From contig CAUDCB010000133.1 of assembly GCA_958447915.1 (NCBI GenBank), positions 1-5,573 on the forward strand: 5,573 nt of DNA. Reading direction: 5' to 3'. Position numbers and translations under genes: made by a program. This DNA is from an uncultured Collinsella sp. (GTDB taxonomy: Bacteria > Actinomycetota > Coriobacteriia > Coriobacteriales > Coriobacteriaceae). Below the pieces are notes generated by a model, which had not been told where the DNA came from, made no database searches, and saw only the letters and a program-made list of their open reading frames with translations. Positions 1 to 5,573 of the stretch are shown here, in pieces. Position 1 is the first letter of the stretch; each line of letters starts with the position of its first letter.

Positions 1-25
1 GCCCGTGGGTTATACCCCAAGAGCA

Positions 26-48
26 AACCACCCTTTTTAAGGGTGGTT
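26..48. terminator. Candidate terminator hairpin, possibly bidirectional
   Basis: AACCACCCTT (26-35) pairs perfectly with AAGGGTGGTT (39-48) around a TTT loop, a 10-bp stem. On the plus strand it is followed by CTGATTTTT (49-57), an interrupted T-run, so it could end a rightward gene lying off the left edge. On the minus strand it lies about 25 nt past the stop of the zinc-ribbon gene but is followed only by TGCTCTT, a poor U-tract. A shared terminator between converging genes is the simplest reading. Confidence 0.6.
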
Positions 49-72
49 CTGATTTTTCCTATGGTGTAGCTG

Positions 73-546
73 CTAGGAGCGCGTTTCCATCTTGGCGTGG
101 CACTTGGGGCAGGTGACGCGGATCTTGCCCTTACCCTTGGGGACGGACAGCATCTGACCGCAGTTAGGGCACTTAAGGTAGGCCGTGGTCTTGCGGCCCT
201 TCCACATCTTCTTGGCCGTTCGCTTGGCGCGCTCAAAGTCTTCCTTGCTGGTGCCGGCCGCGCGCGAGGCGTTGGCAGCCGCGGCGCCGCCACCTAAGCT
301 GGCGACGAACTTGCCCAGGCCGGGGACGTTTGCGGTCGCCGTGACAAAGGCATCGTTCTCCTTGCGGCGCGCGTCGATGTTTTTGGACAGGCCGCGCAGC
401 ACGCCGAGCACGATCACGGCGATGGCGATCCAGCTGAGCCACTGAATACGGGCCATCGATCCGATCATCGCGATGATGATGCCGGCAAAACCCATTACGA
501 TGGTGAGTTCATCGGCGCCATTGCGACCCTTCATAAAGTCATTCAT
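73..546 (-). CDS. Small membrane protein with C-terminal zinc ribbon, function unknown
   Basis: This is a 157-residue protein of unknown function. Two hydrophobic segments, about residues 14-32 and 36-53, predict two closely spaced membrane helices after a short N-terminus containing GRNGADEL. A basic stretch (KNIDARRKEN, 56-65) follows, then an Ala/Gly-rich linker. The C-terminal zinc ribbon has CPNC (Cys126, Cys129) and CPKC (Cys146, Cys149) separated by a basic loop (PKGKGK). The layout resembles a family of uncharacterised zinc-ribbon membrane proteins in Firmicutes and Actinobacteria that I recall but cannot verify here. The chosen ATG (544-546) lies 8 nt after GAAAGG. An in-frame GTG at 574-576 would add 10 residues, but it sits at or before the predicted transcription start, and an ATG at 550-552 is only 2 nt from the ribosome site. 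It follows csoR on the same strand after 146 bp that include a palindrome and a -10-like box, so it is probably a separate unit. Confidence 0.8.
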   Translation of the reverse strand: MNDFMKGRNGADELTIVMGFAGIIIAMIGSMARIQWLSWIAIAVIVLGVLRGLSKNIDARRKENDAFVTATANVPGLGKFVASLGGGAAAANASRAAGTSKEDFERAKRTAKKMWKGRKTTAYLKCPNCGQMLSVPKGKGKIRVTCPKCHAKMETRS

Positions 547-579
547 GCACATTGCCTTTCGTTCGATATGCTGCACGCC

Positions 580-585
580 TTTATA
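580..585 (-). promoter_or_regulatory. Possible -10 box for the zinc-ribbon gene
   Basis: The minus strand reads TATAAA here, five of six matches to TATAAT, placed to start transcription near 573 and leave a ~27-nt leader before the ATG at 546. No good -35 hexamer is visible at 16-18 bp; that position falls inside the left arm of the 602-648 palindrome. The call rests on the -10 box and spacing alone. Confidence 0.35.
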
Positions 586-601
586 CCCGATTTAGAGCAA
601 G

Positions 602-648
602 GGGGACAGGTTAATCTGCACCAGTGTGGTGCAAGCATACCTGTCCCC
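602..648. repeat. Nested 47-bp palindrome (REP-like intergenic element)
   Basis: The outer arms GGGGACAGGT (602-611) and ACCTGTCCCC (639-648) are perfect complements. The inner arms TGCACCA (617-623) and TGGTGCA (627-633) share the same centre at 625, leaving a 5x5 internal loop and a 3-nt GTG tip. It lies in the gap between csoR and the zinc-ribbon gene. No T-run follows on either strand, so an ordinary intrinsic terminator is unlikely. GGGGACAGG...CCTGTCCCC palindromes resemble, from memory, REP-type elements mobilised by Y1 transposases; no such transposase is in the window. Confidence 0.7.
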
Positions 649-692
649 AGAACACCAAGACGGTGCAAAGAAGATTGTTCCCAATGCCCCAA

Positions 693-965
693 TTACTTGG
701 AGAGCTTGTCGACGACGCGTTCAATCTCGGCAAGCTTGGCGGCCTTGAGCTCCTCGTCGCCCGATTCGATTGCCGAAGTCACGCAGCCTTCGATATGCGC
801 CTTGAGCACGTCGGCGTTGATGCGCGCGAGGAGCGCCTGTGTGGCCATGAGCTGCGTAGAAATATCGACGCAGTAGCGGTCCTCATCGACCATCCGCAGG
901 ATGCCGTCGATCTGACCGCGTGCCGTCTTGAGCATGCGGGTCACCGATTTATGGTCTGCCATCAT
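693..965 (-). CDS. csoR: CsoR-family copper-sensing transcriptional repressor
   Basis: This 90-residue all-helical protein belongs to the CsoR/RcnR (DUF156) family. Members bind operator DNA as tetramers and release it when they bind Cu(I). The N-terminus carries the usual basic first helix (TRMLKTARGQIDGILRMV). The ligand set Cys32, His57 and Cys61 has the spacing of the Cys36-His61-Cys65 set of Mycobacterium tuberculosis CsoR, which argues for copper rather than the nickel/cobalt or formaldehyde branches. Length matches the family. Two tandem ATG codons (963-965 and 960-962) are possible starts; the ribosome site is weak (ACGAG about 8 nt upstream), so the start is uncertain by one residue. 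It is the last of three same-strand copper genes, 43 nt after the copZ-like gene. A matching operator lies in front of copA, so it most likely represses its own operon. Confidence 0.92.
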   Translation of the reverse strand: MMADHKSVTRMLKTARGQIDGILRMVDEDRYCVDISTQLMATQALLARINADVLKAHIEGCVTSAIESGDEELKAAKLAEIERVVDKLSK

Positions 966-986
966 GGCGGGTTCTCGTTTCTGGTC

Positions 987-995
987 GGGGGGGGG
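987..995. repeat. Nine-base G homopolymer between copZ and csoR
   Basis: Nine consecutive G on the plus strand (C9 in the mRNA sense) lie in the 43-nt gap between the copZ-like stop and the csoR start, about 21 nt upstream of the csoR ATG. Tracts of this length are prone to slippage and to sequencing error. It is outside both reading frames, so length change would alter only the leader of csoR. Confidence 0.9.
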
Positions 996-1008
996 TACGT
1001 GCGGGGCG

Positions 1009-1230
1009 TTACGCGGCGGTTACGGACAGGGCATGGAATTTCTCACCGGCGTCTTCGACGGCGGCAGCGAGCTGCTCAGCGGTCACGGTGTCGGCGCACT
1101 CCACCTGTACGGTCTGAGTCTCGTGATCGGCATCGGCGTCGGTCACGCCGGCAACGTTGAGCAGTGCCGTCTCGACAGTAGCGTCGCAGTGGCCGCACAT
1201 AAGGCCCGAAGTCTTAATCGTGTAACGCAT
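1009..1230 (-). CDS. copZ: CopZ-like heavy-metal-associated (HMA) copper chaperone
   Basis: This 73-residue protein is a single HMA domain, the ferredoxin-like fold that carries Cu(I) in the cytoplasm and passes it to P-type ATPases. The metal loop is LMCGHCDATVE, with Cys12 and Cys15 forming the CxxC site. The second residue of the pair spacer is His rather than the common MTCxxC arrangement seen in CopA next door. The acidic stretch DADADHETQT and the tail are ordinary for the fold. The start is well supported: AAGGAG (1238-1243) lies 7 nt before the ATG. It is 152 bp downstream of copA, across a long palindrome, and 43 bp upstream of csoR, all on one strand. Role as partner of CopA is inferred from family and context; a mercury-type MerP-like carrier is the main alternative and is less likely beside csoR. 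Confidence 0.85.
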   Translation of the reverse strand: MRYTIKTSGLMCGHCDATVETALLNVAGVTDADADHETQTVQVECADTVTAEQLAAAVEDAGEKFHALSVTAA

Positions 1231-1292
1231 GGGTGTACTCCTTATCGATTGAGATTATCTGACAGTTTAGTCGTGAACAGCGTCATCTTAAA

Positions 1293-1392
1293 GGTGCGCT
1301 GAGGTGCCCGAGATTGCCCCGAAAGAGGAGCGAAGCGTACTTGGGTACGCGAGCGACGGTTTGAGGGGCAAGGTCGGGTGCATCAGTGCGCC
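1293..1392. repeat. ~100-bp imperfect palindrome overlapping the copA stop codon
   Basis: Everything is symmetric about 1342.5. The innermost hairpin is GCGTAC (1335-1340), a TTGG loop and GTACGC (1345-1350). Next come TTGCCCC (1314-1320) with GGGGCAA (1365-1371), CCCGA (1307-1311) with TCGGG (1374-1378), and an outer arm 1293-1302 with 1383-1392 containing a few G-T pairs. Mismatches are at 1303/1382 and 1312-1313/1372-1373. The segments 1325-1334 and 1351-1360 do not pair but both contain GAGCGA as a direct repeat. The right outer arm is the last codons and stop of copA. There is no T-run, so a simple terminator is unlikely. In the mRNA it would form a long stem between copA and copZ. It may be an intergenic repeat family member or a processing/stability element. 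Confidence 0.7.
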
Positions 1393-3725
1393 GTCTTAGG
1401 CTTAAAGGATTTCAGGCGCAGCGCATTGCTTACGACGCACACGCTCGATAAGCTCATGGCTGCAGCGCCAAACATCGGCGAGAGTTGCCAGCCGGTGAGC
1501 GGGAAGAACACGCCCGCGGCGAGCGGAATGCCGATACCGTTGTAGAACAGCGCCCAGAACAGGTCCTGCTTGATGTTGCGAATCGTGGCGCGCGAAAGCT
1601 CGATGGCCCGCGCAACATCCATGAGGTCGCTGCGCATGAGTACCACGTCGGCGCCCTCCTTGGCGATGTCGGCGCCGGTGCCAATGGCAAGTCCCACGTC
1701 GGCGCGCGCCAGGGCGGGGGAGTCATTGATGCCGTCGCCCACCATGGCGACCTTGCTGCCCGCATCCTGCAGTTCGTGCACGTGGCGTTCCTTGTCGGCG
1801 GGCAGGACGTCGGCGATAACCTGTTCGCTGGTGAGTCCCACGCGGCGGGCGATGGCCTCGGCCGTCACGCGGTTGTCGCCGGTGAGCATGCGCACGTCGA
1901 CGCCGAGCTTGCGGAGCGCGGCGATGGCCTCGGCGCTCGTTTCTTTGACCTCGTCAGCCACGGCGATGGTGCCGGCAAGCTCGCCGTTCTTGGCGAAGAA
2001 CAGCGGCGTCTTGCCCTCGGCAGCGAACTGCTCGGCAAGACCGGCGGGCACCTCCGCGCCCAGCTCGTTCATCAGGCGCACGTTGCCGGCTGCGATGACA
2101 TTCTGCCCCTCGCGTGCCGTAACGCCTCGCCCGGGCACGGCGGCAAAGTCCTCGACCATGCGCGCGACGATTCCGCGCGAGTCGCACTCGGCCATAATCG
2201 CCTCGGCCAGCGGGTGCTCGCTCGAGCGCTCCAGCGCGGCGGCCAGCTTGAGCAGCGCCTTTTCGCTCATGGCGGGCGAGCCGTCGGCGCGTGTCGCTAC
2301 CACAATGTCCGTCACGGAGGGCTTACCGCGGGTGACCGTACCCGTCTTGTCGAGCACCACGGTGCCCACACTGCGCAGGTTCTCCAGCGCCTCGGCGCTC
2401 TTAAACAGAATGCCCATTTCGGCGCCCTTGCCGGTGCCCACCATAATGGCGACGGGCGTGGCCAGACCCAGTGCGCACGGACAGCTGATCACCAGCACGG
2501 CCACGGCGGAGGTGAGCGCCTCGTTTATGCTGCCGGTCAGCGCCATCCATACCGCAAAGGTCACGGCCGAGATCACGAACACCACGGGCACGAACACGCC
2601 GGCGACCTTGTCGGCCATGCGGGCGATGGGCGCCTTGGTGGCGTTGGCGTCCTCGACGAGCTGGATGATCTTGGCGAGCGATGTCTCGGCACCCACCCGC
2701 GTGGCGCGGAAGGTAAACGAACCGGTGCGGTTGACGGTGGCGGCGTTGACGGTGTCGCCGGCGGTCTTTTCCACGGGGATGGACTCGCCGGTGAGCGCAC
2801 TCTCGTCCACGGCCGAGCTGCCTTCGAGCACCACGCCATCGACGGGGATGGACTCTCCGGGGCGCACGCGCAGGACCTGGCCGGGAAGGATGCTGTCGAC
2901 GTCGACGGTGGTTTCGGTGCCGTCGTCGGCAACGACGGTCGCGGTCTTGGGCGCCAGGTCGATTAGCGCCTCGATGGCGCCGCCGGTTTTGGACTTGCTG
3001 CGCGTCTCGAGATATTTGCCCACGGTGACCAGCGACAGGATCGTGCCGGCGCTCTCAAAATACAGATTGTCCATGCCCGTTATCATGGCCTCGTGGACCT
3101 GACCCGTGGCTAACTGGTCGGCCATGATGAACATGGCATAGAGCGACCAGGCGACGGAAGCGGTGGCGCCCACGGCAATAAGGGCGTCCATGGTAGGAGC
3201 GCCGTGCGCGAGCGACTTGAAACCGTTGATAAAGTACGCATCGTTGACATAGACGATGGGGATGAGCAGGACGAGCTCGGTGAGGGCGAGCGTCATGCTG
3301 TGGATGTGGTCCGTGAAGATGCCGGGCAGCGGCCAGCCGAGCATGTGTCCCATGCCTATGTAGAACAGCGGAATGAGGAAGGCAATCGAGACGATGAGGC
3401 GGGTGCGCATGGCAGAGGCGGCGGCCTCCAGCTTTTTGGTCGGCGACTCCATATGGGCGGCGCCGGACCTGGCTTGCACGCTGCCGTTTGAGCCAGCGGC
3501 GCCGGTGCCCGCATCGACGGGTGAGGCCGAGTAGCCCGCACGGTCGACGGCGGTGCAGATATCGTCGGAGGTGACCTGCGCGGGGTCATAGTCGACCATC
3601 ATGGAACCAGCGAGTAGGTTGACCGCGACGCTTTGGACGCCGTCGAGCTTGCTCACGGCGCGGTCCACATGCGCCTGGCAGGCGGCGCATGTCATGCCGC
3701 CCACGTCGAACTTATCTTGAGCCAT
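1383..3725 (-). CDS. copA: Copper-exporting P1B-type ATPase CopA
   Basis: This 780-residue inner-membrane pump exports Cu(I) using ATP. One N-terminal HMA domain carries GMTCAAC (Cys13, Cys16), followed by a Gly/Ala/Ser-rich linker (about 70-100). Two extra membrane helices (about 108-127 and 143-161) and helices near 178-202, 222-239, 373-397 and 404-430 precede the catalytic part. The ion-site motif CPC is Cys415-Pro-Cys417. The actuator TGES is at 312-315, the phosphorylation motif DKTGT at 459-463 (Asp459), the class-specific His-Pro at 504-505, TGDN at 615-618 and GDGIND at 663-668. The last two helices carry Tyr728-Asn729 and Met757xxSer760-Ser761, the remaining Cu(I) ligands known from CopA proteins. 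This full set separates it from Zn/Cd pumps. Length is normal for a one-HMA CopA and no motif is missing. The ATG follows AAAGGAG by 5 nt. It is the first gene of the copA-copZ-csoR run, behind a CsoR-type operator. Confidence 0.97.
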   Translation of the reverse strand: MAQDKFDVGGMTCAACQAHVDRAVSKLDGVQSVAVNLLAGSMMVDYDPAQVTSDDICTAVDRAGYSASPVDAGTGAAGSNGSVQARSGAAHMESPTKKLEAAASAMRTRLIVSIAFLIPLFYIGMGHMLGWPLPGIFTDHIHSMTLALTELVLLIPIVYVNDAYFINGFKSLAHGAPTMDALIAVGATASVAWSLYAMFIMADQLATGQVHEAMITGMDNLYFESAGTILSLVTVGKYLETRSKSKTGGAIEALIDLAPKTATVVADDGTETTVDVDSILPGQVLRVRPGESIPVDGVVLEGSSAVDESALTGESIPVEKTAGDTVNAATVNRTGSFTFRATRVGAETSLAKIIQLVEDANATKAPIARMADKVAGVFVPVVFVISAVTFAVWMALTGSINEALTSAVAVLVISCPCALGLATPVAIMVGTGKGAEMGILFKSAEALENLRSVGTVVLDKTGTVTRGKPSVTDIVVATRADGSPAMSEKALLKLAAALERSSEHPLAEAIMAECDSRGIVARMVEDFAAVPGRGVTAREGQNVIAAGNVRLMNELGAEVPAGLAEQFAAEGKTPLFFAKNGELAGTIAVADEVKETSAEAIAALRKLGVDVRMLTGDNRVTAEAIARRVGLTSEQVIADVLPADKERHVHELQDAGSKVAMVGDGINDSPALARADVGLAIGTGADIAKEGADVVLMRSDLMDVARAIELSRATIRNIKQDLFWALFYNGIGIPLAAGVFFPLTGWQLSPMFGAAAMSLSSVCVVSNALRLKSFKPKTAH

Positions 3726-3772
3726 GGCTTCTCCTTTCTGCGGCGTAGTGTTTGAATTGTTAACCTGCTGAT

Positions 3773-3803
3773 ACTATACACCCATACCCCCTGGGGGTGT
3801 CCA
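3773..3803 (-). promoter_or_regulatory. Promoter of the copA operon
   Basis: On the minus strand a -35-like TGGACA (3803-3798, five of six to TTGACA) and a -10-like TATAGT (3778-3773, five of six to TATAAT) are separated by 19 bp. Transcription would begin near 3766, leaving a ~40-nt leader with the copA ribosome site. A weaker -10 (TGTATA, 3780-3775) would give a 17-bp spacer. The spacer contains the operator palindrome. Confidence 0.6.
3784..3800. promoter_or_regulatory. CsoR-type copper operator
   Basis: ATACCCCCTGGGGGTGT is a pseudo-palindrome centred on T3792: arms ACCCCC/GGGGGT are perfect, the next pair is T/G, and the next A/T. Known CsoR operators are G/C-tract palindromes of this TACCCC...GGGGTA type. 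It fills the -35/-10 spacer of the copA promoter and touches the -35, so bound CsoR would block RNA polymerase. An outer inverted repeat CTATAC (3774-3779) / GTATAG (3804-3809) frames it almost symmetrically. Confidence 0.8.
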
Positions 3804-3812
3804 GTATAGAAA

Positions 3813-3829
3813 GAAATGTATGACATTTC
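3813..3829. repeat. Small 7-bp inverted repeat
   Basis: GAAATGT (3813-3819) and ACATTTC (3823-3829) are perfect complements around ATG. It lies just upstream of the copA promoter and immediately before the first copy of the GTTACAGAT motif. AT-rich and short, so it could be chance. Confidence 0.35.
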
Positions 3830-3838
3830 GTTACAGAT
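3830..3838. repeat. Isolated half-copy of the GTTACAGAT repeat
   Basis: GTTACAGAT followed by GAG matches the right arm of the two dyads at 3877-4013 with one base (C or T) deleted. No full left arm is found one spacer upstream; only CTCAATC at 3850-3856 resembles a left-arm core. It appears to be a decayed third unit. Confidence 0.5.
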
Positions 3839-3876
3839 GAGGGTGGCTGCTCAATCGTTGGCAGCTCATGTCAAAC

Positions 3877-3933
3877 ATCTCGATCTGTAACATCTAGCGG
3901 GGAAAATGACCTCTAACTGTTACAGATCGAGAT
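3877..3933. repeat. Inverted-repeat unit A (15-bp arms, 27-nt spacer)
   Basis: ATCTCGATCTGTAAC (3877-3891) and GTTACAGATCGAGAT (3919-3933) are exact complements separated by 27 nt (3892-3918). The unit is in the non-coding gap between the divergent copA and helicase promoters. A further 9-bp pair, TCAAACATC (3871-3879) and GATGTTTGA (3944-3952), brackets it. Its role is unknown: a regulator-binding dyad, a miniature mobile or REP-like element, or a structured RNA are all possible. Confidence 0.85.
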
Positions 3934-3956
3934 TATGTTTTGCGATGTTTGAGTTC

Positions 3957-4013
3957 GTCTCAATCTGTAACGTGTAGACCCGGTTTTGTCTCGTAACTGT
4001 TACAGATTGAGAC
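3957..4013. repeat. Inverted-repeat unit B (15-bp arms, 27-nt spacer)
   Basis: GTCTCAATCTGTAAC (3957-3971) and GTTACAGATTGAGAC (3999-4013) are exact complements with the same 27-nt spacer as unit A and start exactly 80 bp after it. Compared with unit A, two positions differ in each arm and both differences are matched in the opposite arm, so the dyad is conserved while its sequence changes. The spacers share little beyond TAG and the terminal TAACT. The right boundary contains the 11-bp palindrome GTAACTGTTAC (3993-4003). Confidence 0.85.
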
Positions 4014-4071
4014 AATCGGCCCAGACCCGCCTCGTCATCTGTGGTTTACGTGGGGGCATGCGAAGCGCGGG

Positions 4072-4077
4072 TATACT
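4072..4077 (+). promoter_or_regulatory. Possible -10 box for the helicase gene
   Basis: TATACT matches five of six of TATAAT and would start transcription near 4084. The upstream region has no clear -35 at 17 bp; TTTACG (4045-4050) is 21 bp away. Placement between the repeat array and the helicase fits a helicase promoter, but support is the -10 box only. Confidence 0.4.
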
Positions 4078-4083
4078 AACCGG

Positions 4084-4276
4084 CGGCGAATCTGCTCCAT
4101 CGCTTAGAGCTGCTGCGTCTGGACGGCGCGTGATAGGGCTGCCAAAGCGATCGCCAGCGTGCTGAGCAACGTCCTCTCTGTGCGCACCTGTTTTTGTATG
4201 TATTAGCGCACTACCAAGCACGCCCGCGCGGCCGCATGCCGTGCCCATAACGCGTGCAGATAAGGAACAACAACAT
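4084..4276 (+). other. Long non-coding leader upstream of the helicase
   Basis: If transcription starts near 4084 the helicase mRNA has a ~190-nt untranslated leader. It holds no convincing gene. Visible structure is modest: GTGCGC (4180-4185) can pair with GCGCAC (4206-4211) over a T-rich 20-nt loop, and GGACG (4121-4125) with CGTCC (4170-4174). A four-codon ATG-to-TAA frame at 4236-4250 lacks a ribosome site. Long leaders are known for some DEAD-box helicase and cold-shock mRNAs; no known riboswitch is recognised here. Confidence 0.35.

Positions 4277-5573
<1,297 letters not shown>

Noticed and set aside
602..648. Rho-independent terminator of the copper operon
   Set aside because: The stem is strong but no T-run follows on the minus strand (CTTGCTCTAAA), so it is listed as a repeat rather than a terminator.
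1254..1259. Internal promoter for copZ (GATAAT on the minus strand)
   Set aside because: No acceptable -35 at 15-19 bp and no CsoR box nearby; too weak to list as a feature.
1247..1262. Additional copy of the dyad-array repeat before copZ (GATTGAGATTATCTG)
   Set aside because: It shares GATTGAGA and GAGATTAT with the arms, but lacks the GTTACAGAT core and a partner arm; chance similarity is likely.
1485..3102. Two long plus-strand open frames (about 493 and 510 codons) opposite copA
   Set aside because: They are antisense to a complete, motif-perfect CopA in high-GC DNA. Their translations are low-complexity (Ser/Ala/Thr or His/Gly-rich) with no recognisable domain.
3830..4013. CRISPR array
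   Set aside because: The repeats alternate in orientation, are only two full dyads with short unequal gaps, and there are no cas genes. Spacer and repeat sizes do not fit.
4147..4154. GCGATCGC octamer, core of the cyanobacterial HIP1 repeat
   Set aside because: A single copy in high-GC DNA is expected by chance, and nothing else here is cyanobacterial.
4236..4250. Four-codon upstream open frame before the helicase
   Set aside because: It has no ribosome-binding site and no amino-acid pattern suggesting attenuation.

Overview
The window is a high-GC, gene-dense stretch of bacterial chromosome carrying a leftward (minus-strand) copper-homeostasis cluster and a divergent, rightward DEAD-box RNA helicase cut by the right edge. 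Third positions are mostly G or C, and the CsoR-type regulator and protein styles suggest an actinobacterium. A gut Coriobacteriia of the Collinsella type is my best guess. This is inference from composition and remembered protein style, not from a marker gene.

Layout. Positions 1-72 hold a hairpin that probably ends transcription. At 73-546 (minus) is a small membrane protein with a C-terminal zinc ribbon, of unknown function. Positions 547-692 hold its likely promoter and a nested 47-bp palindrome. The copper cluster follows, transcribed right to left: copA (3725 to 1383, Cu(I) P-type ATPase), a copZ-like one-domain chaperone (1230 to 1009) and csoR (965 to 693, Cu(I)-sensing repressor). 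A ~100-bp imperfect palindrome sits between copA and copZ and overlaps the copA stop codon. Upstream of copA, positions 3773-3803 carry a promoter whose spacer contains a G/C-tract palindrome of the kind CsoR binds. Positions 3813-4013 are lower in GC and contain an array of inverted repeats: two exact 15-bp dyads with identical 27-nt spacers, exactly 80 bp apart and differing by paired changes, plus a degenerate extra half-copy. A predicted promoter at about 4072 and a ~190-nt leader precede the helicase (4277 to beyond the end).

How it works together (inference from the families). At low copper, CsoR would sit on the operator in the copA promoter. When Cu(I) binds the Cys-His-Cys site of CsoR, repression lifts, and CopA exports copper that the CopZ-like protein can deliver. 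csoR is the last gene of the same run, which gives an autoregulatory loop. The helicase and the zinc-ribbon protein have no evident link to copper.

No tRNA, rRNA, CRISPR array, insertion sequence or transposase gene was seen. The least explained parts are the intergenic dyads: each gap over 100 bp in this window contains a different long inverted repeat.
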